A stretch of 64,000 nucleotides of DNA from Alcanivorax nanhaiticus (GTDB lineage Bacteria; Pseudomonadota; Gammaproteobacteria; Pseudomonadales; Alcanivoracaceae). Each line of letters starts with the position of its first letter. Within the stretch, counting starts at the first letter, position 1. Positions 20,366 through 28,379 of this stretch are shown one piece after another. The translations under genes were made by a program, and so were the position numbers. Location: contig NZ_ARXV01000002.1 in NCBI RefSeq assembly GCF_000756665.1, forward strand, positions 248,001-312,000, in the 5' to 3' direction. The notes under the pieces are model-generated. The model was not told the DNA's origin. It searched no databases and saw only the letters and a program-made list of their open reading frames with translations.

Positions 20366-20428
20366 CAGCGGTGACCACATCTGTCACTTAGTGCTGCAGC
20401 CTGTCTATGACAATCGAAATCAACCGGT

Positions 20429-21001
20429 TCAGATGGCCTCCTGATGCCCCTTCACTCCGGAGCCTGCCGACAACCGTACCGTGTAGGTGCGATGCGTCCC
20501 CGGACCGTTGCTCTGCTCCATGAGGGTGGCCTTTTCACCGTAATACTCGGCCACACCGTACACACACCCCAGCGCCAATGCGCCCATGTCGCGATGGGAC
20601 TGGTATTCCACTGAAAGCACCCCGGCGGACAGCTGTGTGACGTTAATGTGCGGTGGTCTGGCGTTTTCATCCTTCATCCGCACCACGCGCTCATGGATAC
20701 GTTCATCCACATTCTGCAGAAAGGTCGATGCATCCCAGTCGTCCGGAATAAACGAGCGGTACATCTTCATCAGGGGAGGAATAACCCAGGCACCGAAATC
20801 CTGGAGAATCGCATCGCGGTCCTGGCCGGTAACCTCAACCGCCGCCGCCACCAGATCGTCCAGATCCGAATCCGGGTACATGCTGATCGGAATAAAGGCC
20901 TTGCCAGGCATACCTGCCTTCTCGCACAGGCTATCCCAGGCCGGATCCCCCAGCTTTTCAATCACATATTTTTTGAGGTTGGAAATGATGACTCCGTGCA
21001 T
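20429..21001 (-). CDS. H-NOX haem-based gas sensor protein (copy 2)
   Basis: 190 residues, clearly related to the neighbouring copy (shared MHG-I-S-LK start, DFG-WVI-PLM, IHERV, MGA). The proximal histidine is His103 and the YxSxR motif is Tyr133, Ser135 and Arg137 (YQSHR). It should bind haem and sense NO or a similar gas. It lies 84 bp downstream of the iscS stop on the same strand and 175 bp upstream of copy 1. No kinase or cyclase is adjacent. Confidence 0.9.
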   Translation of the reverse strand: MHGVIISNLKKYVIEKLGDPAWDSLCEKAGMPGKAFIPISMYPDSDLDDLVAAAVEVTGQDRDAILQDFGAWVIPPLMKMYRSFIPDDWDASTFLQNVDERIHERVVRMKDENARPPHINVTQLSAGVLSVEYQSHRDMGALALGCVYGVAEYYGEKATLMEQSNGPGTHRTYTVRLSAGSGVKGHQEAI

Positions 21002-21085
21002 GATCCCGCTCCCTTATTAGTGATACCTCACCATAGCAAGCAGGGACCAACGTACCGAAAGCCGCTCAGCACGGAAAAAACGCCG

Positions 21086-22234
21086 TTAGTTCGCCTTACG
21101 CAGCCGGTTTACGACATCGATCACATTTTGTACAGCACGTTCAATATCATCCGCAGAAGTGAAACGCCCCACCGAGAAACGAATGGAGCCATGAGCCAGC
21201 GCATCTGTCACACCCATGGCCTTGAGCACATAGGAAGGCTCCAGCGAGGCCGAGGTACAGGCAGAGCCTGACGACACCGCCACCTGGTTCATGGCCGTCA
21301 ACAGCATCTCACCGTCCACATCCGCAAACGCCACATTGAGATGGCCCGGCAACCGGGGGCTCTCCCCACCGTTGATGCTGACGCCCTCCAGCTGACTTAT
21401 GCCCTGCCAAAGACGATCCCTCAGGGCAGCAATTCGAGCGCCTTCATCGTCACGGTTGGCCGTCGCCAGAACAAAAGCCTCGCCCATTCCCACGATCTGG
21501 TGAGTGGGCAGAGTACCCGAACGCATACCGCGTTCATGGCCACCGCCATGAATCTGGCTCGCCACTTTCACATCTGGAGCCCGGCGCACATATAACGCGC
21601 CGATACCCTTGGGTCCGTAGACTTTGTGAGCACACACTGACACCAGATCCACCGGCATCGCCTGCACATCCAGCGCCAGCTTGCCCACGCTCTGAGCCGC
21701 GTCCGTATGGAACAGCACCCCGTTATCACGACACAGCGCCCCAATGGCCTCGATATCGTTGATCACACCGGTTTCGTTATTGGCGTGCATCACCGACACC
21801 AGTACCGTGTCCTCACGGAGGGCACCCTTGACCGATTCAGGTGAAATGCGACCGTCCTCGGCGGGCATCAGGTAAGTCACCGCATGCCCCTGCTGTTCAA
21901 GCCATTTGCAGGCATCCAGCACAGCTTTGTGCTCAATGGCGCTGGTAATCACATGCCCACCACCACGGGCTTCGAGCACGCCCTTGAGCGCCAGGTTATT
22001 GGCTTCAGTGGCGCCACTGGTCCAGACGATCTCGCGGGGATCCGCATTCAGCACATCCGCCACCTGCCGGCGGGCATTCTCCACCGCTTCCTCCGCCAGC
22101 CAGCCATAAAGATGGCTACGGGAGGCCGGGTTGGCGAAGGTCCCTTCCGGGCCGAGATGACGCACCATGGCCTCCACGACAGCAGGATCTACCGGGGTGG
22201 TGGCGGCGTAATCAAGATAAACAGCTTGGCTCAT
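21086..22234 (-). CDS. iscS: cysteine desulfurase, IscS/NifS group I
   Basis: 382 residues from the ATG at 22234 ([17 protein letters not shown]), the usual IscS-type start. The PLP lysine is Lys204 ([10 protein letters not shown]) and the catalytic cysteine is Cys326 in the long flexible loop [14 protein letters not shown], which marks group I. It supplies sulfur for Fe-S clusters and tRNA thiolation. It follows iscR, but no iscU, iscA, hscBA or fdx is present in this locus, so cluster building itself seems left to the SUF scaffold. Confidence 0.93.
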   Translation of the reverse strand: MSQAVYLDYAATTPVDPAVVEAMVRHLGPEGTFANPASRSHLYGWLAEEAVENARRQVADVLNADPREIVWTSGATEANNLALKGVLEARGGGHVITSAIEHKAVLDACKWLEQQGHAVTYLMPAEDGRISPESVKGALREDTVLVSVMHANNETGVINDIEAIGALCRDNGVLFHTDAAQSVGKLALDVQAMPVDLVSVCAHKVYGPKGIGALYVRRAPDVKVASQIHGGGHERGMRSGTLPTHQIVGMGEAFVLATANRDDEGARIAALRDRLWQGISQLEGVSINGGESPRLPGHLNVAFADVDGEMLLTAMNQVAVSSGSACTSASLEPSYVLKAMGVTDALAHGSIRFSVGRFTSADDIERAVQNVIDVVNRLRKAN

Positions 22235-22319
22235 GGCGATGAAAGAAACCGGTTGTGTATGGGGGAGAAATGATCGGGGAATTATAGGGCGCAACGGGTC
22301 GTTGAGCGAATAGGGGCAG

Positions 22320-22412
22320 GGTCGGACGTCTGACGTCGGAGGTCTGACGCTGAACCCAAAACTAACAGATCTTATTCCTTGTCGTCCGACGTCAGACCTC
22401 AGACGTCCGACC
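22320..22412. repeat. heptad-repeat hairpin, GTCNGAC type (long form)
   Basis: Left arm 22320-22349 (units GTCGGAC, GTCTGAC, GTCGGAG, GTCTGAC) and right arm 22383-22412 (GTCCGAC, GTCAGAC, CTCAGAC, GTCCGAC) are inverse. The outer 14 bp pair exactly and the inner part pairs imperfectly. The loop is 33 nt. It lies between iscR and iscS, near the iscR stop. Confidence 0.82.
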
Positions 22413-22417
22413 GTCTT

Positions 22418-22879
22418 CTACAAACTACTCACAGGCAACCGCTGATGGCGATCCTGACGCTCGGAGATCTGCTTCACCTCCTGGCGGGCCACAAGTTCAC
22501 CCAGCGTAATCCCGCCAAGGAAGCTCTGAATCTGATCAGAAAGATCGCACCACAAATGGTGAGTCAGGCAGGTATCCCCTTCCTGACAATCGCCCTGCCC
22601 CCCGCAACGGGTAGCATCCACGGGCTCATCCACAGCGGCAATCACCGAAGCCACATCAATCTCACCACTGGCCCGGCTCAGCTGATAACCGCCGCCAGGC
22701 CCACGCACACTGCTCACCAGCCCATTACGGCGTAGCTTGGCGAACAGTTGCTCAAGATAGGAAATGGAAATGCCCTGACGATCCGAAATGTCCGCCAGTG
22801 AGACCGGGCCCGCGTCGGCGTGCAAGGAAAGATCCAGCATCGCCGTCACCGCATAGCGGCCCTTGGTAGTCAGTCGCAT
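22418..22879 (-). CDS. iscR: Fe-S cluster regulator IscR (Rrf2 family)
   Basis: 153 residues from the ATG at 22879 ([14 protein letters not shown]). The winged-helix DNA-binding region includes [29 protein letters not shown], and the [2Fe-2S] ligands Cys92, Cys98 and Cys104 match the standard IscR positions, with His107 nearby. Holo-IscR represses its own operon; apo-IscR can activate suf genes. Its promoter carries an IscR box and a Fur box, and a further IscR box stands at the suf promoter. Confidence 0.96.
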   Translation of the reverse strand: MRLTTKGRYAVTAMLDLSLHADAGPVSLADISDRQGISISYLEQLFAKLRRNGLVSSVRGPGGGYQLSRASGEIDVASVIAAVDEPVDATRCGGQGDCQEGDTCLTHHLWCDLSDQIQSFLGGITLGELVARQEVKQISERQDRHQRLPVSSL

Positions 22880-22920
22880 ATCCACACCCTTTTTATGTGT
22901 ATTACAGGCTGAAGCCTAAT

Positions 22921-22945
22921 AATCCCGACCAATTCAGTCAAGTAT
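22921..22945 (-). promoter_or_regulatory. IscR type-1 site and -35 region of the iscR promoter
   Basis: On the minus strand the site reads ATACTTGACT, GAATT, GGTCGGGATT, differing from the type-1 IscR consensus at only a few positions. The TTGACT in its left half is a good -35 box. It lies 42-66 bp upstream of the iscR start codon, consistent with autorepression. Confidence 0.7.
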
Positions 22946-22953
22946 TCAGGCCC

Positions 22954-22972
22954 AATAATGACAATGATTCTC
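22954..22972. promoter_or_regulatory. Fur box upstream of iscR
   Basis: AATAATGACAATGATTCTC matches the 19-bp Fur consensus at 15 positions. It abuts the IscR box on its upstream side, which would join iron status to Fe-S status in control of iscR-iscS. Confidence 0.55.
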
Positions 22973-23094
22973 AACTAAGACAAGAAAACCCGAAATCGTT
23001 CCCCGACAAGGCAAAGACTGGCTAAACATTGCCCAGCTGACCCAGGAAAGCTTGACACCTGCACCCACCTCACGGAAAATTCGCGGCCTCGAAT

Positions 23095-23171
23095 GGCAAG
23101 GTAGCTCAGCTGGTTAGAGCACAGCACTCATAATGCTGGGGTCGGCGGTTCAAGTCCGCCCCTTGCTACCA
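23095..23171 (+). tRNA. tRNA-Met (CAT anticodon)
   Basis: 77 nt with a cloverleaf. The acceptor stem GGCAAGG pairs with CCTTGCT (one G-T), the D-arm is GCTCAGCTGGTTAGAGC, the anticodon loop is CTCATAA, the T-arm is GGCGGTTCAAGTCCGCC, and CCA is encoded. It resembles the elongator methionine tRNA of E. coli (metT). A CAT anticodon can also mean tRNA-Ile2, which I consider less likely from the arm sequences. It is single and followed by a strong terminator. Confidence 0.93.
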
Positions 23172-23177
23172 AACGAT

Positions 23178-23214
23178 GAAAAAAAGGGTTAGAGAGCGAT
23201 CTCTAACCCTTTTT
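23178..23214 (+). terminator. intrinsic terminator after tRNA-Met
   Basis: AAAAAGGGTTAGAGA and TCTCTAACCCTTTTTT form a perfect stem with a 4-nt loop and a T-run, starting 7 nt after the tRNA. The A-run on the other side makes it usable in both directions, which also suits the minus-strand genes upstream. Confidence 0.9.
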
Positions 23215-23241
23215 TGTGTGTCAAAGACGGGATCCGAAACT

Positions 23242-23341
23242 TCCAGCCTTTCCCAGGACTGCGCTATGTGCAGGGGCGCCAGTCATCGCGAGACATGCGA
23301 TACAGGCGTACTGGCCGCCCATGAAACTCTTGCACCGTGTA
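23242..23341. repeat. direct repeat copy 1: 3' end of the GNAT gene and its downstream flank
   Basis: About 90 bp covering the last 25 or so codons of the acetyltransferase gene and about 20 bp beyond its stop is repeated in the same orientation at 25669-25769 with some ten base differences. The two copies bracket about 2.3 kb of accessory genes. Confidence 0.75.
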
Positions 23342-23788
23342 GCCTTGGAACCCTGCTTTTTCGGTCACTCTGACGGACGCAGTATGTTGCGGCTCGATGA
23401 TGACTATCACCGACTCACAATGTTTCTGCGCGAAAGCGTATTGCATCACGCCCTTGACTGCCTCCGTGGCCAATCCCTGACGCCAGAATCGGCGTGCCAG
23501 ACGATAGCCCAAGTTAATTTCTTCAACGTCGCCGACTTGTTCAGGCCCCACCCCGCAGAAGCCAACCAGATCACCTGACGTTTTCTCGGATAATGCCCAG
23601 GGACCGACATCATGGGTTGCATAGCAATCGAGGCACCACTGTACAAATTGACGCGTGGCCTGCTCATCGCAAACACCACGCACTGAGAACTTCATCACCT
23701 CAGGATCGCTGAGGATAGCCGTGAGCGCGGGAACGTCCTGCAGTGACAGGGGGCGGACTATCAATCGTTCAGTTTCGAAGAGTTGCAC
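23264..23788 (-). CDS. GNAT family N-acetyltransferase (RimJ/RimL-like)
   Basis: 174 residues. The N-terminal phrase FETERLIVRPLSLQDVPALTAILSDPEVMKF and the acetyl-CoA region NLGYRLARRFWRQGLATEAVKGVMQYAF are typical of the RimJ/RimL branch, which acetylates protein N-termini or small amines. The target cannot be told. The likely start is GTG, 3 bp after the cupin gene's stop, so the two are probably co-transcribed. The 3' end is part of a direct repeat with a remnant at 25.7 kb. Confidence 0.85.
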   Translation of the reverse strand: MQLFETERLIVRPLSLQDVPALTAILSDPEVMKFSVRGVCDEQATRQFVQWCLDCYATHDVGPWALSEKTSGDLVGFCGVGPEQVGDVEEINLGYRLARRFWRQGLATEAVKGVMQYAFAQKHCESVIVIIEPQHTASVRVTEKAGFQGYTVQEFHGRPVRLYRMSRDDWRPCT

Positions 23789-23791
23789 AGG

Positions 23792-24160
23792 CTAAACCCA
23801 AATGTCGTTTTCCGCAGTCAGCGAACCGCCCGCTTCACCGGTATTCACAACACCTTTCGGCTCGACCAGTAGAACTTGCACAAGCCCCTTTGCAAATGGC
23901 TTGTGCTCAACCCCCTTTGGAATCACATACATCTCGCCCGGATTCAACGTGACTTTCCCATCCCGGAATTCGATGACCAGTTCACCCTCGATGACAATGA
24001 AGACTTCATCGGTATCAGGATGATCATGCCAGACAAACTCACCCTGCCCCTTTGCCAGTTTGAACTGATAGTCGTTCATTTCCGCTATGACACGGGGGGA
24101 CCAAAGCTCTTCGAAAAGTGTGAGCTTGTTTTTCAGGTTGATAGCATCGTATTGCTTCAT
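23792..24160 (-). CDS. small cupin-domain protein
   Basis: 122 residues from the ATG at 24160. The two cupin motifs are visible: [16 protein letters not shown] and [15 protein letters not shown], with His and Glu residues suited to bind a metal. Single-domain cupins of this kind have varied enzymatic or sugar-binding roles, so no function is assigned. It is immediately followed by the GNAT gene. Confidence 0.85.
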   Translation of the reverse strand: MKQYDAINLKNKLTLFEELWSPRVIAEMNDYQFKLAKGQGEFVWHDHPDTDEVFIVIEGELVIEFRDGKVTLNPGEMYVIPKGVEHKPFAKGLVQVLLVEPKGVVNTGEAGGSLTAENDIWV

Positions 24161-24272
24161 GCACATTCCAATATGAAAGCCTGGTTATTGCGCTTATCTG
24201 CATTTTTACCGCACAAACGAGTAGATAATCACGTTCAAAATAGCCTTACCTTATTAAGCGCCCCCTCCAACG

Positions 24273-24629
24273 CTAAAAGCGCTTTCCATCGACATGCTGA
24301 CTATCAAGTGCCCGGGGATCCACCCCAGCCAGGCAGTTGGCATTGATTGCCACCATCGGAGTCCCATCAGGCATTTCGCCATAGGCAAAACTCTCGACCC
24401 CGCAGACTTTACAGAAAAGGTGACGAATCGCCTTGTCATGAAAGAGATATTCAGTAAGTTCACTTTCGCCAGCCTTTAACTGAAATTTTTCCCGTGACGT
24501 AAATGCCAGCACAAAGCCCATCCTTTGGCATCGAGAGCAGTTGCATGTGATTGTATTTGCCAGATCAACATCCACTTCATAGGCCACGGCGCCACACTGA
24601 CATCCGCCTTCATAATGCGTCGATTCCAT
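24273..24629 (-). CDS. GFA / CENP-V family zinc protein
   Basis: 118 residues from the ATG at 24629, which has a strong GAGGAGAG ribosome site; the open frame continues upstream only because it runs through a decayed cytochrome gene. Zinc-ligand cysteines are Cys10 and Cys12 (GCQCGA), Cys29, Cys31 and Cys34 (CNCSRC), and Cys72 and Cys75 (CKVCG), as in the glutathione-dependent formaldehyde-activating family. Most members are of unknown function. Confidence 0.88.
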   Translation of the reverse strand: MESTHYEGGCQCGAVAYEVDVDLANTITCNCSRCQRMGFVLAFTSREKFQLKAGESELTEYLFHDKAIRHLFCKVCGVESFAYGEMPDGTPMVAINANCLAGVDPRALDSQHVDGKRF

Positions 24630-24639
24630 GACGTTCTCT

Positions 24640-25180
24640 CCTCTTGGCTGTTTTCGGTCTGCGCGTTGTTCAGTTTGTCTCTTTAGCGATGATCCAACAG
24701 CCACCACCTTTGAACAAGGCATGGTACCCGCTGGCGGCAAATTTTCTCCTAACACTCGGCCGTTAACGGTTTTGCCGTACTGGCCGTATTGATGTTGATG
24801 GTAACGCTCTGCGGTTGCCGTGACCGACTCTTCAAACCGTGGATATTGAGGGAGTTCCTGGCTGTTGATATGCAAGGCTACGTCCCTGGCCTGCTGGTCT
24901 GTCAGGTTAGGCCTGCTCTGGTGCATCGCGGCCTTGATGAAGCAGGCAGCCCTGTCCACCTGATGCATGCCTGCCCCACAGTTGCAGGAACGCGACCCCA
25001 CAGCGGTGGAAAACCCACACGACTAAGAGACGGAACACGTACAATGCTCTCCACCTGCCAGGCCCATCACCCTCCCCTACACCGTTACTCCACCGTAAGC
25101 AGCACCTCCACTCAGAGTGCGAACTCACTGACGTTTTATAGAAGGGCACAACCAAGATCACCAAGCATGTCACTAAGCCA
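24640..25180 (-). pseudogene. decayed c-type cytochrome gene (C-terminal part)
   Basis: On the minus strand one frame gives a segment resembling the C-terminus of a diheme cytochrome c: NCGAGMH, then AACFIKAAM, LTDQQARDVALHINSQELPQYPRF and YGKTVNGRVLG. Expected tryptophans and other conserved residues are replaced (CNCGAG for YNWGAG, QQARDV for QEAWDV). Just upstream the expected GFPPLWG appears in a different frame, so there is a frameshift, and the region where a CxxCH haem site would lie reads CCLRW. No start is preserved. This looks like a dying gene of the TsdA-like or related multihaem family. Confidence 0.6.
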
Positions 25181-25264
25181 AGGTTTTTCGATAAAACGAA
25201 AATTGCCTACAATGCCCACATGCCACTACCAAATATCCAGAGTTTTGAATTTCAGGGAAGGGAT

Positions 25265-25561
25265 ATGCGCCACAATCAACCTGGCTGGGCACTCGCTGTC
25301 GCTACTGCCCTATTGCTTGGCTTCTCAAACGCCGCTTCAGCAGATGCCGCACTCAATAAACGAATCGCAAAATACAAACCGATCTGCTCCGACTACGAGC
25401 GCGCCAAACGATACGTGGAATGCCACAGGCCTCCCGGCAGCTATCAGGCAGCTTATGAGATGACGGGAGAGAGAAGGCAGCGAGCATTGGAGCAAGGAAG
25501 AAGAGCCATGCAGATAAGCTCAGATACAGACGAGCATATGAGAAGGTTCAAAAGTCGATAG
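25265..25561 (+). CDS. small exported protein of unknown function
   Basis: 98 residues from the ATG at 25265, behind a good ribosome site (GGGAAGGG). A signal peptide ends near NAASADA (about residue 27). The mature part is short, basic and helical, with two cysteines (ICSDYERAKRYVECHRPPG) that could form a disulfide. I do not recognise the family. It stands alone between the cytochrome remnant and the repeat copy at 25.7 kb. Confidence 0.6.
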   Translation: MRHNQPGWALAVATALLLGFSNAASADAALNKRIAKYKPICSDYERAKRYVECHRPPGSYQAAYEMTGERRQRALEQGRRAMQISSDTDEHMRRFKSR

Positions 25562-25668
25562 GATTGGAGGCAAGGGGGTTTTATCTGCAGTCATTGAGAC
25601 TGTACCTTTGCAGCACAGCTATCCATCGACAACCACAAAATCAGGGCAACATCTGCAACGGTAAACCC

Positions 25669-25769
25669 CAGCGCTTTTGCCAGGACTGCGCTATGCGCAG
25701 GTGCGCCAGTCATCGCGATGACATGCGATACAGGCGCACTGGCCGCCCATAAAACTCTTGCGCTGTGTA
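25669..25769 (-). pseudogene. remnant of a second GNAT acetyltransferase gene (direct repeat copy 2)
   Basis: On the minus strand the frame gives QEFYGRPVRLYRMSSR and then a stop, against QEFHGRPVRLYRMSRDDWRP in the intact gene at 23264-23788. One inserted base causes the early stop. Nothing of the rest of the gene is present. The similarity runs past the stop codon into flanking sequence, so the copies arose by duplication or recombination rather than by chance. Confidence 0.7.
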
Positions 25770-25816
25770 AGGACGGGGGCGCGCCTTACAAGTAGGAACC
25801 ACCTTTAATCCAGTGA

Positions 25817-26035
25817 TCAATCCGGGCGTATGACAAAGTAATAATTGTCACTCAGCTTGAGGCGCAGGCAGTCGGGGTCGTCTTGGCGATCTTCCCATTC
25901 CACGTCCTGAACCCCCAGATCGAACGCTGCGGTATTACGGGCAATGGATTTCAGGCGCTCGATATCGTTGGATTCGGTGATCAGGACAGGGGGGATAGGC
26001 GTGGCGGTGCCACGATGCTCTCGAAACAACTTCAT
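25817..26035 (-). CDS. small protein of unknown function
   Basis: 72 residues, starting MKLFREHRG, with a strong ribosome site (AAGGAGAG) upstream. It is acidic in the middle (DVEWEDRQDDPDCLRL) and has no signal peptide or membrane segment. Not recognised. It lies next to the GNAT remnant in the accessory stretch. Confidence 0.55.
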   Translation of the reverse strand: MKLFREHRGTATPIPPVLITESNDIERLKSIARNTAAFDLGVQDVEWEDRQDDPDCLRLKLSDNYYFVIRPD

Positions 26036-26428
26036 TGTTTCTCTCCTTTGCGCACACCAACGCCATCATTTCAGCGTTTGAACAGCCACTGCATCATTGG
26101 CAGTGACGTTATCCTTATGCATTCTTCGGCGCTCAGAGACATTCCCGGCAAACCACAAAAACGGTCTGACCTGACTCCAGCACCCGTTATTCGCCCTCTT
26201 TAGTTACCGGATTCGTTCCAAACTGGCAATTATCTACTTTTCTCATATCCAATTACTGAATAAGGCTCACAGTAGGCCAAAGGTCTATTTCCTACACCGA
26301 AAAGAGTAGCTATTTCTTTTGTGATTCAATGAATTAGCGGGAGGGAGAAAAGCACTAGAGTGCCCAGCCAGACGCCCCCTGCTGGCCTGAAGGGTTCAGA
26401 CAGCAGGTGACGAACGGCATTTTTTGGC
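26036..26428. other. 393-bp stretch without a gene
   Basis: No convincing reading frame or RNA gene is seen. It contains a small inverted repeat (CACTG...CAGTG near 26086-26105) and AT-rich sequence from about 26215 to 26335. It separates the accessory stretch from the lemA-TPM operon. Confidence 0.5.
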
Positions 26429-27055
26429 TTACAGAATGACGAGATGGTTGGGCAGTTCGTTCTTTGCTGTGGTGGCGGGCACATGGGCTGCCAGCTTGTC
26501 GCCGCAGGCCGCCACACATTGCTGAAAGCCTTCCGCAACCTGCCCCGCTTTTACCTTCGCCACAAAGGCATCCACGATGGCCTGCCACTGGCTGTCGTCC
26601 ACATGACGGGCGATCCCCTGATCGGCGAGGATTTCCACATAATGCTCGGCTTCACTGACGAAGATCAGCAGACCGGTATCACCGCGGGTGTGGTGCAGTC
26701 CCTGTTCCAGGAAGGCGCTGCGCGCCAGACTAGCCGCGCGCTGGCGCTGCAGGGAACGGGGTACCAGCCGGAACTGAATAGCCTTGAATCGGAACAGAAC
26801 CGCCAGCATCAGCAGCACACCCCACTGCAACATCAGCGCCTCCAGCGATGTCAGCCAGTGCGGGATGAACAGTAGCGCAGCAGGCACCAGCAGAGACAGC
26901 AGCGCTGCCCACAGGGTAGTGATATAGCGATAGTCGTCCGCTTGCCCCGCCAGCACGGTGACCAGTTCCGCATCAGTGCGTTTTTCCTGTTCAGTAATGG
27001 CCGCGGCCAGATCCGCCTGGGCCTGTTTATCCAACAACATCAGCAACCTCTCCAT
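26429..27055 (-). CDS. TPM-domain membrane protein
   Basis: 208 residues from the ATG at 27055, which overlaps the stop of the preceding gene (TAATG); a start two codons earlier is also possible. An N-terminal TPM-fold part (ITEQEKRTDAELVTVLAG) is followed by two membrane segments (about 45-67 and 72-90) and then the rest of the domain (HHTRGDTGLLIFVSEAEHYVEILADQGIARHV). TPM proteins paired with lemA are widespread; their job is unclear, possibly in envelope protein turnover. Confidence 0.82.
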   Translation of the reverse strand: MERLLMLLDKQAQADLAAAITEQEKRTDAELVTVLAGQADDYRYITTLWAALLSLLVPAALLFIPHWLTSLEALMLQWGVLLMLAVLFRFKAIQFRLVPRSLQRQRAASLARSAFLEQGLHHTRGDTGLLIFVSEAEHYVEILADQGIARHVDDSQWQAIVDAFVAKVKAGQVAEGFQQCVAACGDKLAAHVPATTAKNELPNHLVIL

Positions 27056-27771
27056 TACCATCCACCGGAAGCGCCACCGCCACCAAAACCACCACCGCCG
27101 CCGCCGAAGCCGCCGCCACCAAAACCGCCACCGCCGAAGCCCCCTCCGCCCATGGGCAGAAACATGAAGCCTCCCCGACGTCCGCCACGACCTCCGCCGC
27201 CCCCGAGGGAAAGCAAAATCGTCGCGACGACCATCAAGACAAGCAAACCCATGACCTGTATTAGCGACGGCTTGTTTTGGCGCTGCCGTGTGCCTTCGTA
27301 CTCGCCCTCAATCGCGGCCAGAATCGCGGTGACACCCGCCTGAATGCCACCGTAGAACTGGCCCTGCCGGAAAGCAGGAAGGATCTCCTGCTGAATGATC
27401 ACACTGGACAACGCATCGGTGAGTGCACCTTCCAGGCCGTAACCCACTTCAATGCGCACCTTGCGATCATTGGGGGCAACGATCAGCAGTACACCGTTGT
27501 CGTTGTCCTTACTGCCGATGCCCCAATGCCGGCCAAGCTGATAGCCATAGTCAGCGATGTCGTAACCCTGCAAATCCGCCAGGGTCACCACCACGACCTG
27601 ATTGGAAGTATTCTGCTCGGCAGAAGCCAGCGCACCGGTGAGGCTTTGCTTCTGTGCCGGGGTCAGCAGACCGGCTTGATCCACTACTCGCCCGGTCAGC
27701 TCAGGAAACTCAGGCGCAGCCCACAATGGCTGCGCCAGCAACAGTAATGTCAGTAGCAGAAAGCGCATCAT
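27055..27771 (-). CDS. TPM-domain protein with glycine-rich C-terminus (YgcG-like)
   Basis: 238 residues: a signal peptide (cleavage near LWAAPEFP), a TPM domain (LTGRVVDQAGLLTPAQKQSL ... VVVVTLADLQGYDIADYGYQLGRHWGIGSK ... GYGLEGALTDA), one membrane segment near 175-190 and a tail almost entirely of glycine with phenylalanine. The tail is typical of the family. The start overlaps the lemA stop as ATGA, and the stop overlaps the next TPM gene. Confidence 0.9.
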   Translation of the reverse strand: MMRFLLLTLLLLAQPLWAAPEFPELTGRVVDQAGLLTPAQKQSLTGALASAEQNTSNQVVVVTLADLQGYDIADYGYQLGRHWGIGSKDNDNGVLLIVAPNDRKVRIEVGYGLEGALTDALSSVIIQQEILPAFRQGQFYGGIQAGVTAILAAIEGEYEGTRQRQNKPSLIQVMGLLVLMVVATILLSLGGGGGRGGRRGGFMFLPMGGGGFGGGGFGGGGFGGGGGGFGGGGASGGW

Positions 27772-28358
27772 TCGAAGCTAACAGCCGGCGCTTCTTCAGC
27801 ACCTTCCGAGGTGGCTTCGTAGGTGTCACGCACTTCCATGTCGCTGTAAAGGAAGCTGTGCCACAGGCGGCCCGGAAAAGTCCGGATTTCGGTGTTGTAG
27901 GTCTGCACCGCCGCAATGTAATCGCGGCGAGCCACACTGATGCGGTTTTCGGTACCTTCCAGCTGGGACTGTAGCGCCAGGAAGTTCTGGTTGGCCTTCA
28001 GGTCCGGGTAGCGCTCTGCCACCACCATCAGGCGTTGCAGCGCGGAACCCAGCTGGCGCTGGGCCTGCTCGAACTGCTGCAGTTTCTCAGGATTATCCAG
28101 CATGTTGCCGTCTACCTGGATGGAACCTACCTTCGCCCGCGCCTGAGTCACGTCCACCAGCACGTCCTGTTCGTGGGCCGCATAGCCTTTCACAGTGTTG
28201 ACCAGATTGGGAATCAGATCCGCACGACGTTGATACTGGTTTTCCACCTGGCTCCAGGCGGCTTTTACCTGCTCATCGTAGGTGGGAATGTTGTTGATGC
28301 CACAACCGCTCAACCAGCCCGCCAGCATCACCAGCACAAAACTACGCCACAGTGTCAT
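27768..28358 (-). CDS. lemA: LemA family lipoprotein
   Basis: 196 residues. The lipoprotein signal ends WLSGC (Cys near residue 19). It is followed by the LemA helical domain (YDEQVKAAWSQVENQYQRRADLIPNLVNTVKGYAAHEQDVL ... ARRDYIAAVQTYNTEIRTFPGRLW). LemA with one or two TPM proteins is a common envelope-located operon of unclear function. A second lemA-family gene begins at the end of the window. Confidence 0.93.
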   Translation of the reverse strand: MTLWRSFVLVMLAGWLSGCGINNIPTYDEQVKAAWSQVENQYQRRADLIPNLVNTVKGYAAHEQDVLVDVTQARAKVGSIQVDGNMLDNPEKLQQFEQAQRQLGSALQRLMVVAERYPDLKANQNFLALQSQLEGTENRISVARRDYIAAVQTYNTEIRTFPGRLWHSFLYSDMEVRDTYEATSEGAEEAPAVSFE

Positions 28359-28379
28359 TACCTTGTTCTCCGTCTATGT

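Noticed and set aside
23095..23264. tRNA-Met 3' end considered as an integration attachment site
   Set aside because: No second copy of the tRNA tail is found in the window and no integrase gene is nearby.
23242..26035. Accessory block considered as integron gene cassettes
   Set aside because: GNAT, cupin and GFA genes are typical cassette cargo, but I see no attC-like sites and no integrase, and the genes are not all in one orientation.
26942..27343. A proline-rich plus-strand frame near 27.1 kb
   Set aside because: It is the reverse of the glycine-rich tail of the TPM-domain protein, whose family shows the same tail.
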